64,000 nt of DNA from Marinococcus luteus_A (GTDB lineage Bacteria > Bacillota > Bacilli > Bacillales > Marinococcaceae), in NCBI RefSeq assembly GCF_034497705.1, contig NZ_JAXRUV010000006.1, forward strand, positions 62,001-126,000. The letters are read 5' to 3'. Positions 7,418 through 16,073 of this stretch are shown piece after piece. Position 1 is the stretch's first letter. The number at the start of each line of letters is the position of its first letter. Both the position numbers and the translations under genes were made by a program. The notes beneath the pieces were generated by a model that saw only the letters and a list, made by a program, of their open reading frames with translations, searched no databases and had not been told where the DNA came from.

Positions 7418-8314
7418 ATGCGAAACGTATACTTGTTTTTTATGATTACTTTCCTGCTTACATGCTTCCTATCTCTCGGTGGTTTCTTTTACTATTATTA
7501 CACTATAACTGCCGACCAAAAAGAGAAAATCACCTCGGAAACAGCGCCCGAGGATTCTTCTACTGTTTCCGGACCGCAGATTATTCTAATAGCTGGAACA
7601 GATAAAGAAGAAACAGGTTCCCGTGCTGATGTAATTATGATTGCCTCTATCCATTCCGGGAACGAATCCACGCTGCTTTTTAATATTCCAAGAGACACTA
7701 AGGTTTCCATTCCGGGGAGAAATAGTATGGATAAAATAAATCATGCCTACAGCTATGGAGGCATGCCCTTATTAAAGAAAACAGCGGAAGAATTTCTCGA
7801 CACCTCCATCGATTTTACCATCGAAGCCGATATGGAAGGATTCCGGAAGGTGGTTGATGCTTACGGTGGAGTTGTAGTGCAAAACGATTTGGAATTCGTC
7901 AAGGACGAAGGAGAGCCTTTTACCTACACGAAGGGAAATCTTCATTTGAATGGCGAACAGGCCTTATATTACGTCCGCATGCGCAAGCAGGATCCGCGGG
8001 GCGATCTGGGTCGGAATCTCCGACAGCAGCAGGTGCTTGAAGCACTTCTTGAAAAAGCAAAGAGTCCGGCGACTCTCCGTAAAGCGGAGAAACTGCTTTA
8101 CGCCCTTGGTGACCATATACACACTGATATGACATTTCAGGATATCCGCAGCTTTTCTTACCACTATACTCCTGCCCTCACCCAGATCCAGACGGCTGAA
8201 ATTCATGGAGCTTCCGCTGAAGAGAATGGAATAAGCTATTATCTCGTTTCCGCGGAAGAGCAAGAGAAAGCACAGCTCCGCCTCGAGCGTCACCAGACTG
8301 GCAAAAGCTACTGA
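7418..8314 (+). CDS. LytR-CpsA-Psr (LCP) family wall polymer ligase
   Basis: Membrane-anchored enzyme expected to transfer undecaprenyl-linked anionic polymers to peptidoglycan. The 298-residue protein has a single N-terminal membrane helix (LFFMITFLLTCFLSLGGFFYYY) and then an extracellular LCP domain. That domain carries the conserved RADVIM, NIPRDTKV, KINHAYSYGG and a C-terminal RKQDPRGDLGRNLRQQQVL, which holds the arginines that bind the lipid pyrophosphate. Its ATG follows an AAGGA. It stands alone between mgtE and a convergent gene, so TagT, TagU or TagV cannot be told apart. Confidence 0.88.
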   Translation: MRNVYLFFMITFLLTCFLSLGGFFYYYYTITADQKEKITSETAPEDSSTVSGPQIILIAGTDKEETGSRADVIMIASIHSGNESTLLFNIPRDTKVSIPGRNSMDKINHAYSYGGMPLLKKTAEEFLDTSIDFTIEADMEGFRKVVDAYGGVVVQNDLEFVKDEGEPFTYTKGNLHLNGEQALYYVRMRKQDPRGDLGRNLRQQQVLEALLEKAKSPATLRKAEKLLYALGDHIHTDMTFQDIRSFSYHYTPALTQIQTAEIHGASAEENGISYYLVSAEEQEKAQLRLERHQTGKSY

Positions 8315-8341
8315 CATTTTCTCTCCGGCGGTTCAAAATTA

Positions 8342-8941
8342 TTATTCCTGAAGGAATTCACTTCGTTTCCAAATAAGAAAGGAGACCGCATTATATCCGG
8401 CATGGGCAGCCGCAGCCCCCCACAGCGTCCCCTGCCATAAAAGCAGGCCGCCGAGCAGAAGGCCCAGCACAAAAATCCATGCATGAATCAGCTGCTGGCC
8501 GGCGTATTGAGGGACATGCACCAGCATGAAAATAAATGAAGTAATGCATAAAGCAAAGATGTCCGGCAGTACAAGCACCAGTGTCCCAAGCACTGCTGCC
8601 CGAAACAATATTTCCTCTGATACCGCCGCTCCAGCTGTTACAGCCCAAAAGCTCCCCCGCCGGCGGATCAGTTCTTTTAAGAGATCGGTATATGTATTGT
8701 CCGGCACGGCAAACCACTGCTTTTTGTACGCCCCCCAGGCGAAAAATCCAGCCGCTATTCCCGTGCAGGCTCCGGTGAGACTATCGGCAGCGACTGTATT
8801 AAAGGAAAATAAGCTGTTTATGTATATTAAAGTTTCCTCCTGAAACACAGCAGCAATGATAACAATACCAACTGCAAACAGCAGAAAAAAGTTTAACCAT
8901 AGGGCGCGCCCGGAAATCCGGGGGCCTGAACTGTTCATCAT
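8342..8941 (-). CDS. CPBP-family intramembrane metalloprotease
   Basis: Multi-spanning membrane protein (199 residues, about six helices) of the CAAX protease and bacteriocin-processing (Abi/CPBP) family. The diagnostic motifs are present in order: SEEILFR (EExxxR) around residue 107, FMLVHVP (FxxxH) and HAGYN. In this family the glutamates and histidines coordinate the catalytic metal. Substrate unknown. It lies convergent to the LCP gene and downstream of yhfK after a strong terminator, so it is probably transcribed separately. Confidence 0.85.
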   Translation of the reverse strand: MMNSSGPRISGRALWLNFFLLFAVGIVIIAAVFQEETLIYINSLFSFNTVAADSLTGACTGIAAGFFAWGAYKKQWFAVPDNTYTDLLKELIRRRGSFWAVTAGAAVSEEILFRAAVLGTLVLVLPDIFALCITSFIFMLVHVPQYAGQQLIHAWIFVLGLLLGGLLLWQGTLWGAAAAHAGYNAVSFLIWKRSEFLQE

Positions 8942-8967
8942 GGCTGCTACCTCCTGCGGTTATTATG

Positions 8968-9000
8968 TAAAAACAGCCGGCTGCGTTGGGCCGGCTGTTT
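8968..9000 (-). terminator. terminator of the yhfK-type gene
   Basis: Perfect 11-bp stem (8971-8981 with 8990-9000), GC-rich, with a T run on the minus strand. Confidence 0.88.
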
Positions 9001-9010
9001 GCTTTCCTTC

Positions 9011-9649
9011 TTATAATTCGTTGAGTGCTGCAATAATTTCCTGGTCGCCGCTGATCAGATCAAACTTTTTGCGGATCGTACCAGGCGTATCCAAGGATGC
9101 TGCGATCACTTTAGCCACATCAGCACGTGGAATTTCGCCTTTTTCATTCAGTTTTTGTTTTAACTGTACAGTGCCGCTCGGATCATCATTTGTGAGGACT
9201 CCCGGCCGTACAATGGTATAATCAAGGCCGCTTTCTTCAAGGTAATCATCGGCTACGCGCTTAGCAATAAAGTAATGGCGCATTTTTTCCGGGCCATTTT
9301 CCGGCTCATCCGTATTCATCGAGCTTACCTGGATGAAGCGTTTTACCCCGTGGGCTTTGGAGGCTTCCACCGATTTTCTCGAACCCCACAAGTCAATAAT
9401 GGTGGTTTTATCCGGTCCTGTATGGCCGCCTGAACCAGCAGCAAAGACCGCTGCGTCTTTACCGGCAAACGCGTCGGAAATATCTCCCTCCAGATCACGG
9501 ACTACCGTTTCATCCGCCCCAAGGCTCTTCAATTCTTCTGATTGTTCTTCTTTTCTAATTAACGCCGTTACGTGGTGATCCGTGTTTTTCAATTCCTCCA
9601 CCAGATGGCGTGCAATTTTTCCGTTCGCTCCAATTACCAGTACGTTCAT
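9011..9649 (-). CDS. yhfK: NAD(P)-binding atypical SDR protein, YhfK-like
   Basis: A 212-residue NAD(P)H-binding protein of the atypical short-chain dehydrogenase group. The N-terminal VIGANGKIARHLV is the glycine-rich cofactor loop; later segments are SSMNTDEPENGPEKM, YFIAKRVADDYLEESGLDYTIVRPG and a C-terminal helix. It resembles B. subtilis YhfK, whose substrate is not known. I chose the ATG at 9649 because AAGGAGG precedes it by seven bases; an upstream start at 9781 would overlap the divergent gene. Confidence 0.85.
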   Translation of the reverse strand: MNVLVIGANGKIARHLVEELKNTDHHVTALIRKEEQSEELKSLGADETVVRDLEGDISDAFAGKDAAVFAAGSGGHTGPDKTTIIDLWGSRKSVEASKAHGVKRFIQVSSMNTDEPENGPEKMRHYFIAKRVADDYLEESGLDYTIVRPGVLTNDDPSGTVQLKQKLNEKGEIPRADVAKVIAASLDTPGTIRKKFDLISGDQEIIAALNEL

Positions 9650-9772
9650 TGTAAATCCTCCTTCGATTAACATTCCATGGTGATATTCCCATAACCTTCG
9701 TAAAATAAACACAGCCCCTCCCCCCCTTTTGCTTCGGCACGTCAATATATACGGTGAAAGGAGGTGAGACAC

Positions 9773-9997
9773 ATGGCTCAATTAACAAAAACGGATCTTT
9801 CTTTTGAATTTTATTTAGGACCTGGCGAAGACGGCAGCGGCGACTACAAACGAAAAACCTTCCGCAACATAAACCCTGAAATTTCAGATGATGATCTGCA
9901 GGAAATTGCGGATGGCATTGCCGGTCTTCAGCCGTACGTTGTACAAAGCGTGCAGCGCAACAATGAGTACACTATGCAGGCTCCGGCCCCGTTGTAA
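9773..9997 (+). CDS. DUF1659 family small protein
   Basis: A 74-residue acidic protein (TDLSFEFYLGPGEDGSGDYKRKTFRNI, then a helix with DDLQEIADGIAGL). The pattern of a beta hairpin with a GxDxxGxxxxKxxTF segment followed by a helix fits DUF1659. It starts at the ATG nine bases after a perfect GGAGGTG. It is the first gene of a three-gene cassette with a DUF2922 gene and a yvrJ-like gene. In Firmicutes these families are often neighbours; their function is unknown and I claim none. Confidence 0.75.
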   Translation: MAQLTKTDLSFEFYLGPGEDGSGDYKRKTFRNINPEISDDDLQEIADGIAGLQPYVVQSVQRNNEYTMQAPAPL

Positions 9998-10035
9998 AAC
10001 CGGAACAGTAATTTTAAGTACAGGAGGTGAAGCTG

Positions 10036-10257
10036 ATGAGCAAGCAACTGCAGCTGCGTTTTGAAAGTGATTTCGGCAAAGCTACTACTCTTTCTATCGA
10101 AAGCCCGGCAGAGCCGGTGGATGAAACAGCAGTAGAGGCATTAATGGACACCATTATTGCTAAGGAAGCCTTTTTCACAAGCGATGGCATTGTTACTAAA
10201 AAAGTGTATGCAAGAGTCGTAGAACGAAATGTAGACACTATCTGGGAAACCAATTAA
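10036..10257 (+). CDS. DUF2922 family small protein
   Basis: A 73-residue protein with the order strand (QLQLRFESDFGKATTLSIE), helix (VDETAVEALMDTIIAKEAF), strand (GIVTKKVYARVVERNVDTIWE). This matches DUF2922. Its start follows a consensus GGAGGTGA. It lies 38 bp after the DUF1659 gene and before yvrJ, probably one transcript. It has the same beta-alpha-beta size and logic as its neighbour, so the two may be distant relatives or partners. Confidence 0.78.
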   Translation: MSKQLQLRFESDFGKATTLSIESPAEPVDETAVEALMDTIIAKEAFFTSDGIVTKKVYARVVERNVDTIWETN

Positions 10258-10263
10258 TCCGAT

Positions 10264-10290
10264 TCCCTCAGCCCCTTCGGCTGGGGGATT
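10264..10290 (+). terminator. intra-cassette hairpin between DUF2922 and YvrJ genes
   Basis: A nine-pair stem (10265-10273 with 10279-10287) followed only by ATTCTTTAT. It is probably a partial terminator, since the YvrJ gene has its own AAAGGAGG immediately after. Confidence 0.55.
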
Positions 10291-10311
10291 CTTTATAAAG
10301 GAGGCTTTTTC

Positions 10312-10500
10312 ATGGAGGAATGGATACAGCTGGCCGGAGACCAGGGAGCGGCTGTTGCGCTTGCCTTTTTTCTTGTTTACCGGATGGAGCGTAAACTCGA
10401 TACGCTCATCTGGGCCGTACAAAGGCAGAGCGAACAGCTTTTCTCGTCTTCGAGAAGAGCTAAAACACCAAAGGATACCATGCATATCAAAAAACCATAA
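10312..10500 (+). CDS. YvrJ family small membrane protein
   Basis: A 62-residue protein. The first 45 residues fit the YvrJ family: an initial MEEWIQLAGDQG, a single hydrophobic helix AAVALAFFLVYRMERKL, then an amphipathic tail ending in a basic stretch (SSRRAKTPKDTM). A consensus AAAGGAGG precedes the ATG. It closes the DUF1659-DUF2922-YvrJ cassette and is followed by a strong terminator. The role of the family is not established. Confidence 0.75.
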   Translation: MEEWIQLAGDQGAAVALAFFLVYRMERKLDTLIWAVQRQSEQLFSSSRRAKTPKDTMHIKKP

Positions 10501-10503
10501 ACA

Positions 10504-10530
10504 AAAGCCAGCCGGATTTCGGCTGGCTTT
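10504..10530. terminator. bidirectional terminator between yvrJ-like gene and rodA
   Basis: Perfect 11-bp stem AAAGCCAGCCG/CGGCTGGCTTT with a 5-nt loop, in a convergent gap. It overlaps the rodA stop codon (10529-10531), and the minus strand reads into a TTTTGTTT run. Confidence 0.85.
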
Positions 10531-11710
10531 ACTGATTTTTGTGGTGGGCAAAGAAATAATTTTTTGAATGATAGCGTACACTCATTACGATACCTAAAAT
10601 AAACATGGTCCCGACAAGTGAGCTACCCCCGTAGCTGAGCAGCGGAAGCGTGAAGCCGGTGACCGGCAGGAGGCCAAGGCTTTGCCCGATATTTTGAAAT
10701 ATCTGGAAAGCAAACAACCCAATAACACCTGCACAGATATACTTGCCGTAAGCGTTATGCGACCGCATGCTAATCAGAAGAATTTGATACAGAAGCACAA
10801 AATAAAGGGTGATGACCATCGCACCGCCCAGAAAACCATGGACTGAGCCGATAACAGCAAAAATGAAATCCGTGTGGGCTTCCGGAATATACACCTGGTC
10901 CCCGTCGTTGCCAAACAACCTTCCGGAGCCGATAGCAGTCAATGCTCTTGCTGTTTGGAAGCCGGCGTCCTGATTTTCAAACGGGTTCAGCCATCCCTGG
11001 ATTCTGCTTACCTGGTAAGGATCCATATTGGAAAATACAAACCGCTCCATCAAATTAGGAAACTGAAAAAAAGAAATGACAAATCCGAGTATTGCTAAAA
11101 GCGGACCGCCGATAGCTACTGCCAATATTTTATAGGAGATCCCCGAAACCACCAGAAGAGAAACAAAAATAGCTCCTATGAGCATGACACTCCCTATGTC
11201 CGGCTGGGTTGCCAAAAGAAGAATAACGGGAAGGGTCGGCAGAAGCATTTTCCCTATAAGTATAAAATCAGAGCGCATGTTTTTGCTCCCGCTGTACTCT
11301 GTATGGTGATTATAAATGATGGCACTGAGCGTCAAAATCAGAAAAATTCTCATAAATTCTGCAGGCTGAAACTGGCCGAGACCGGGTATTACATACCAAG
11401 ACTGCGCCCCGTTAATCACTGGAGCAATGCTTGATGGTGCGACTAGCAGCCCTGCTAAAAGAGCCAGGCCAAAAGCATATAAAAACCAGTGCAGTATCAG
11501 ATAATACTCAAAATCAAAATGTAGAACTACCATCATAATAGCAAAAGCCAGCACGAAAAAAATAATCTGCTGGATCATAAAATTGCCTTCGTATTGTTCG
11601 AGCTGCTGAGCCTGAAAAATATAGAAACAGCTGACTACTGCGAACAAAAACAATACAAACATCATATTGATATCATACTGCTTTTCTTCGGTTGATTGAT
11701 GTAAACTCAT
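10529..11710 (-). CDS. rodA: SEDS-family peptidoglycan polymerase, RodA-like
   Basis: Membrane glycosyltransferase that polymerises lipid II during cell elongation. The 393-residue protein has about ten hydrophobic helices and the SEDS landmarks NGAQSWYVIPGLGQFQPAEF, ATQPDIGSVMLI, PEAHTDFIFAVIG and a C-terminal PLLSYGGSSLVGTM. Length and motifs fit RodA better than FtsW or SpoVE. It starts at ATG 11710. It is not beside mreBCD here, but the two systems act together in side-wall synthesis. Confidence 0.88.
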   Translation of the reverse strand: MSLHQSTEEKQYDINMMFVLFLFAVVSCFYIFQAQQLEQYEGNFMIQQIIFFVLAFAIMMVVLHFDFEYYLILHWFLYAFGLALLAGLLVAPSSIAPVINGAQSWYVIPGLGQFQPAEFMRIFLILTLSAIIYNHHTEYSGSKNMRSDFILIGKMLLPTLPVILLLATQPDIGSVMLIGAIFVSLLVVSGISYKILAVAIGGPLLAILGFVISFFQFPNLMERFVFSNMDPYQVSRIQGWLNPFENQDAGFQTARALTAIGSGRLFGNDGDQVYIPEAHTDFIFAVIGSVHGFLGGAMVITLYFVLLYQILLISMRSHNAYGKYICAGVIGLFAFQIFQNIGQSLGLLPVTGFTLPLLSYGGSSLVGTMFILGIVMSVRYHSKNYFFAHHKNQ

Positions 11711-11855
11711 GGAAGCATGTCCCCATTATATAAAATTTCGAACGCACGCTGCCTGGCGCCGCTGTTAACATCATACCTTGTTCTATCTGCGGCGTACAGT
11801 CCTGTGAATATATTTCCACTATCCGCCTATTCTTTAATTTACGTTTCATACATAA

Positions 11856-11891
11856 GAAAAAGGACTCTTTCTCCTATATTAAAGGAGAAAA
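11856..11891 (-). terminator. terminator of the cheA-cheW transcript
   Basis: An eight-pair stem (11868-11875 with 11883-11890), followed on the minus strand by GAGTCCTTTTTCTT. Confidence 0.7.
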
Positions 11892-11900
11892 GCCCCGGAA

Positions 11901-12353
11901 TCAAACAGACGCCGTTTCCAAAGACTCGGCTACTGCATGCACATTTAAAAGAGTAAATACGCGGCTTTCTTTTTTAATTACGTTTTTTAAATATATTTGT
12001 TCTTCTTTCGACACTGCTTGAGGGGGCGCGTCGATTTCACTTTCAAACACGTCCATCACGTCGTTTGCCGCGTCAACGATCAGACCGATATGATTGCCTT
12101 CAAGAGCTAAAATTAAAATTCTGGTCTCTTCTGTATACGGAACTTCTTCATAGGAAAGTCTCTTTCGAAGATCAATAATCGGGATAATGACACCCCGTAA
12201 ATTAATGACGCCGCGTATACTTTTTTCAGCATTTGGTATACGGGTGAAATTCTGCATTCGTTCAATCGACTGGACATGATTTACTTCAACGCCGTATTCT
12301 TCGGCATCCAATCGAAATATAATGACTTTTTTCACAACATTTTCTTCCGTCAT
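11901..12353 (-). CDS. cheW: chemotaxis coupling protein CheW
   Basis: Adaptor that links chemoreceptors to the CheA kinase. The 150-residue protein is a single CheW domain: KKVIIFRLDAEEYGVEVNHVQSIERM, IRGVINLRGVIIPIIDLR, GLIVDAANDVMDV. It follows cheA by 12 bp with its own AAGGAGG. No cheB, cheR, cheC or cheD neighbours are present, unlike the usual fla/che operon of Bacillus. Confidence 0.93.
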   Translation of the reverse strand: MTEENVVKKVIIFRLDAEEYGVEVNHVQSIERMQNFTRIPNAEKSIRGVINLRGVIIPIIDLRKRLSYEEVPYTEETRILILALEGNHIGLIVDAANDVMDVFESEIDAPPQAVSKEEQIYLKNVIKKESRVFTLLNVHAVAESLETASV

Positions 12354-12365
12354 AATACTGCCTCC

Positions 12366-14336
12366 TTACAATAGGGCGTTTGTATCTACAATTAGTGCTA
12401 CATTACCGTCCCCGAGAATCGTAGCTCCTGATATGGCTCGCACGTCCCGAAGGTAATGGCCGAGTGATTTCAATACGACATCCTGCTGGCCAATAAAGCT
12501 GTCGACAACCAGAGCGGCCATCTTTTCTCCTTTATGCACGACTACGACCGAATAATTTTCCCGGACCCACTCCCGTTCCACCGGAATTTCAAATACATCC
12601 TCCAAAAACATTACCGGAATAATATTTCCGCGAAAGTCGATCATTTTCCGTTTGTGCACATAAAAAATACTGCTGCTCTTAATACTTGCCGTTTCTACAA
12701 TAGAAGTAAGCGGCAGTCCGTAATGTTCTTCACCCACATCCACCAGCATCACATCAATGATCGACAAGGTCAGAGGAAGCTGAATACTGAATTTGGTTCC
12801 TCTTCCTTTTTCAGAATGCACACTGATAACGCCGCCGAGTGATTCAAACGTATTTTTTACTACGTCCAAACCGACCCCCCGTCCTGACAGGTCAGTCACT
12901 TCATCAACAGTGCTGAATCCTGCTGAAAAAATGAATTGATGCACGTCGTAATCCGTCAGCGTATCGGCGTCCTCGGCAGCTATTACTTCATTTTCCACGG
13001 CCTTTTTAAGCACACGTTCACGGTCAATTCCGCCCCCGTCATCCTCAATTTCAATATACACATGATTGCCGCTGTGATAAGCACGAAGCTCGACGTGACC
13101 CTCTTCCGGCTTGCCGTTCTGCTTTCTCTTGTCGGGCATTTCAATTCCATGATCGATCGAATTTCTTATAAGATGGACAAGCGGGTCCCCAATTTCATCA
13201 ATAATAGAACGATCCAGTTCTGTCTCTGCACCAATGACTTCGAGCTTGATCTTTTTACCAAGGTCTCTCGACAGGCTGCGCACCATTTTCGGGAAACGAC
13301 TGAATACCTGATCCACCGGCACCATCCGCATATGTAAAATAATTTCCTGCAGGCTCCCGGTCGTCCGTGACATTCTTTCGACTGTTTCTGTCAGTTCGCT
13401 GCTTCGTATTTCCTCGGATATACGCTCAAGGCGCCCCCGATCGATAACCAGCTCTTCAAAAAGGTTCATCAATTTATCCAGCCGGTCAATATTGACCCGG
13501 ATGGTTTTATTCGTCTCTGTACGCTTACGTTCCAGTGAACTGGACTCTTTTACTTCCGGAACCGGTTTTTCGCCCAAGCTTTCCTGGTGGTCTGTGCTGA
13601 CCGTTATTTCAATTTCCTCTGCCACCACTGCTTCAATCTCCGAAATTGAAGCCACCTGGTTGACCAGGTCTTCTTTTGCAGCGGTCGTTACTACTGCTGC
13701 AGTAAATTCGTTATCAAATCGCTCCGCTTCAATATCTGAAGCTTCCGGCACTGATTTAATAACGTGGCCTTCTGCTTCAAGAGCTTCAAATACCATGTAG
13801 GCACGTGCTGCTTTTAGCATGGCGTTTTCTTCAAGGGTGACCCGCACTGTATATGCCTGCATACCACTTTCCACAGACTGAGCAATCACTGCCCGGTCGT
13901 ATTCATTCCAATCCATGTGGATGTCATTCTTTTCTTTTGTTTCCTGCTCTGCCTCCGGCCGGGTGCTTTGCCCAAGCAGCTTTGCCGTAATAGCCTGTAT
14001 ATCCTTTTTCCCCTCCCCGCCGGAAGCAATATCCTCTACAATTTCTTCGGCAACATCTGCTGCTTCAAGAAGTACATCCATCGTTTCTGCATCTGCGAGC
14101 CTCGTTTTTTCACGCATTTGGTCGAGAACATTTTCGAGAGCGTGTGTAACATTCGTCAAATCCTCATATCCCATCGTGCCAGCCATGCCTTTCATCGTAT
14201 GGGCCGAACGAAAAATTTCCCCGATGATCTTTTCATCCTGCGGCTGCTTTTCCAGCTCCAGCAGGTGAACGTTAATCGCCTGAATGTGCTCCTGGCTTTC
14301 TTCAATAAACATATCCAAATATTCTGTATGGCTCAT
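12366..14336 (-). CDS. cheA: chemotaxis histidine kinase CheA
   Basis: Kinase that phosphorylates CheY and CheB in response to receptor signals. The 656-residue protein has the P1 Hpt domain with phosphorylated H46 (AHTMKG), a P2 region around 150-280 that is poor in motifs, P3 dimerisation (INRLDKLMNLFEELV-like), P4 ATPase boxes (NSIDHGIEMPDKR, DDGGGID, GRGVGLDVV) and the C-terminal CheW-like P5. The ATG at 14336 follows GGAGGT by six bases. A frame extension to 14459 is rejected because it would run upstream through the likely promoter at 14401-14427. Confidence 0.94.
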   Translation of the reverse strand: MSHTEYLDMFIEESQEHIQAINVHLLELEKQPQDEKIIGEIFRSAHTMKGMAGTMGYEDLTNVTHALENVLDQMREKTRLADAETMDVLLEAADVAEEIVEDIASGGEGKKDIQAITAKLLGQSTRPEAEQETKEKNDIHMDWNEYDRAVIAQSVESGMQAYTVRVTLEENAMLKAARAYMVFEALEAEGHVIKSVPEASDIEAERFDNEFTAAVVTTAAKEDLVNQVASISEIEAVVAEEIEITVSTDHQESLGEKPVPEVKESSSLERKRTETNKTIRVNIDRLDKLMNLFEELVIDRGRLERISEEIRSSELTETVERMSRTTGSLQEIILHMRMVPVDQVFSRFPKMVRSLSRDLGKKIKLEVIGAETELDRSIIDEIGDPLVHLIRNSIDHGIEMPDKRKQNGKPEEGHVELRAYHSGNHVYIEIEDDGGGIDRERVLKKAVENEVIAAEDADTLTDYDVHQFIFSAGFSTVDEVTDLSGRGVGLDVVKNTFESLGGVISVHSEKGRGTKFSIQLPLTLSIIDVMLVDVGEEHYGLPLTSIVETASIKSSSIFYVHKRKMIDFRGNIIPVMFLEDVFEIPVEREWVRENYSVVVVHKGEKMAALVVDSFIGQQDVVLKSLGHYLRDVRAISGATILGDGNVALIVDTNALL

Positions 14337-14400
14337 GCCCGTACCTCCGCCTTTTGAACTCAATACTAGTTGATAGTGTGCTGCAGCTTCTTCTCTTTTT

Positions 14401-14427
14401 ATATCGACAGACCGGAGCAGGTATTTG
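14401..14427 (-). promoter_or_regulatory. sigma-D-type promoter candidate for cheA-cheW
   Basis: On the minus strand CAAA, 15 bp, then GTCGATAT: 3 of 4 and 7 of 8 matches to the flagellar sigma-D consensus TAAA-N15-GCCGATAT at exact spacing, 64 bp before the cheA start. Its placement before a chemotaxis gene makes it credible. Confidence 0.55.
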
Positions 14428-14503
14428 AGATAACAGCCGGTTAAAATTTTTTCTTTCATCCTCTTATCTGCCAGCAGTTTTGCGAAAGAACTTCCCCCAG
14501 GAC

Positions 14504-14532
14504 AAAAAAGCCTCCGCTATCAAGCGGAGGCT
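14504..14532 (-). terminator. terminator of the pst-phoU operon
   Basis: Perfect nine-pair stem GCCTCCGCT/AGCGGAGGC with a 4-nt loop followed by six T residues on the minus strand. Confidence 0.93.
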
Positions 14533-14547
14533 GCACGGTATCCATTT

Positions 14548-15204
14548 CTAGTTTAAATCAAAGTGGTGCCCGTTCACTTCATAAACGACCCATTCTGCCA
14601 AATTCGTCGTATGATCTGCAAAACGCTCAATATAACGCCCAATAAAAGACAGCTGAGTAATATCTTCCAACAGCACTTCATCAGCACTTTGCCGAAGCTG
14701 CTTCTGGATAAACAATTTATACTTACTGTCCACGTGATCATCCAAAGAAGCGACCCGCTGGGCATGCATCAGTTCCTGATTGTCATATGCTTCCATCGCC
14801 TGGTCAAACATCTGCCTGGCAATCTCCGCCATATCAATTAACTGGTCGATGTCCTCCCGACTTCTATTTTCACTCAGTCTAGCGGAAGCTTTTGCAATAT
14901 CCACCGCGATATCTGCCATGCGCTCAAGATCACTGGCCATTTTTAAAGCAACAATGCACCTGCGCAGATCTGTGGCGACCGGCTGCTGCTTGGCAATTGT
15001 TAATGTCGCCGCATCCATGATTTTCAATTCCAAGGAATTGATATTTTTATCATCTGTAACAATTTCCCGGACAAGTGACTGATTATCATTGGTTTTCAAC
15101 GCGAGCAGCGACTGCTCGAAAGCATACTTCACATATTTGCCCATGTCGAGTATTTCCTGCTTTAAATACGTCAAGTCCTGCTCGTACGCCTTTCGAACGC
15201 CCAT
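14548..15204 (-). CDS. phoU: phosphate signalling protein PhoU
   Basis: Cytosolic helical-bundle protein that couples the Pst transporter to the PhoR kinase. The 218 residues hold two PhoU repeats, with the conserved ATDLRRCIVALKMASDLERMAD in the first and FIGRYIERFADHTTNLAEWV in the second, the latter carrying the metal-binding acidic residues. It is the last gene of pstS-pstC-pstA-pstB-phoU, 22 bp after pstB, with a strong terminator behind it. Confidence 0.95.
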   Translation of the reverse strand: MGVRKAYEQDLTYLKQEILDMGKYVKYAFEQSLLALKTNDNQSLVREIVTDDKNINSLELKIMDAATLTIAKQQPVATDLRRCIVALKMASDLERMADIAVDIAKASARLSENRSREDIDQLIDMAEIARQMFDQAMEAYDNQELMHAQRVASLDDHVDSKYKLFIQKQLRQSADEVLLEDITQLSFIGRYIERFADHTTNLAEWVVYEVNGHHFDLN

Positions 15205-15226
15205 TATTCAACCTCTTTCTTCCGGA

Positions 15227-16045
15227 TCAGCCGAACCTGCCGGAAATATAATCTTCGGTCTCTTTTTTCGCCGGCGATGAAAAGATTTTATCTGTCTGGT
15301 CATGCTCTACCACAACTCCGTTTAAGAAGAAAGCGGTATTGTCTGAAATACGAGCTGCCTGCTGCATATTGTGGGTAACAATGACAATCGTATAGTCTTT
15401 TTTGAGTTCCTGGACCAGTTCTTCAATTTTCAGCGTAGAAATTGGATCCAATGCAGAAGTAGGCTCGTCCATTAAAATGATGTCAGGTTCAATTGCCAGA
15501 CAGCGTGCAATACAGAGACGCTGCTGCTGGCCACCGGAAAGACCGAAAGCATTTTCTTTCAGCCGATCCTTCGTTTCGTCCCAGATAGCCGCTTTTTTCA
15601 AACTTCTCTCCACGATCTCATCAAGCGTTTTTTTATCCTTGATGCCGTGAATTTTTGGACCATATATTACATTTTCATAAATCGATTTTGGAAATGGGTT
15701 CGGGTTTTGAAACACCATTCCCACTTTAGTACGCAGATATTCGACACTGAAATTCTTTGCAAAAATTTCATTTTCACGGTATTTAATGGAACCATTCGTT
15801 TTTACGATCGGATTCATTTCGGTCATCCGGTTTAAGGTTTTAATAAATGTCGATTTCCCGCAGCCTGAAGGACCGATAATGGCTGTCACGGACTTTTCCG
15901 GAATCTCCATCGAAATATCCTGAAGGGCGTGGTTGTCTCCATACCAGAGATTCAGCTGTTCTACGTTGTATGCAAGCGGTGTTTTTTCCTCTGTATTCAT
16001 AGTCTTATTTCCTTCTCCTGAACGGTTTTCATGCTTAGTTTGCAT
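15227..16045 (-). CDS. pstB: phosphate ABC transporter ATP-binding protein PstB
   Basis: ATPase of the high-affinity phosphate importer. Walker A is GPSGCGKST, the signature is LSGGQQQR, Walker B is DIILMDEP, and the switch histidine is in VTHNM. I chose the ATG at 16045 (MQTKHENRS, 272 residues) because AAGGGGA precedes it; an alternative ATG at 16000 (MNTEEK, 257 residues, after AGGAGAAGG) is also good, so the first 15 residues are uncertain. It follows pstA by 28 bp. Confidence 0.94.
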   Translation of the reverse strand: MQTKHENRSGEGNKTMNTEEKTPLAYNVEQLNLWYGDNHALQDISMEIPEKSVTAIIGPSGCGKSTFIKTLNRMTEMNPIVKTNGSIKYRENEIFAKNFSVEYLRTKVGMVFQNPNPFPKSIYENVIYGPKIHGIKDKKTLDEIVERSLKKAAIWDETKDRLKENAFGLSGGQQQRLCIARCLAIEPDIILMDEPTSALDPISTLKIEELVQELKKDYTIVIVTHNMQQAARISDNTAFFLNGVVVEHDQTDKIFSSPAKKETEDYISGRFG

Positions 16046-16073
16046 CTGGCTTCCCCTTTCTTTGGTCCCTTTA

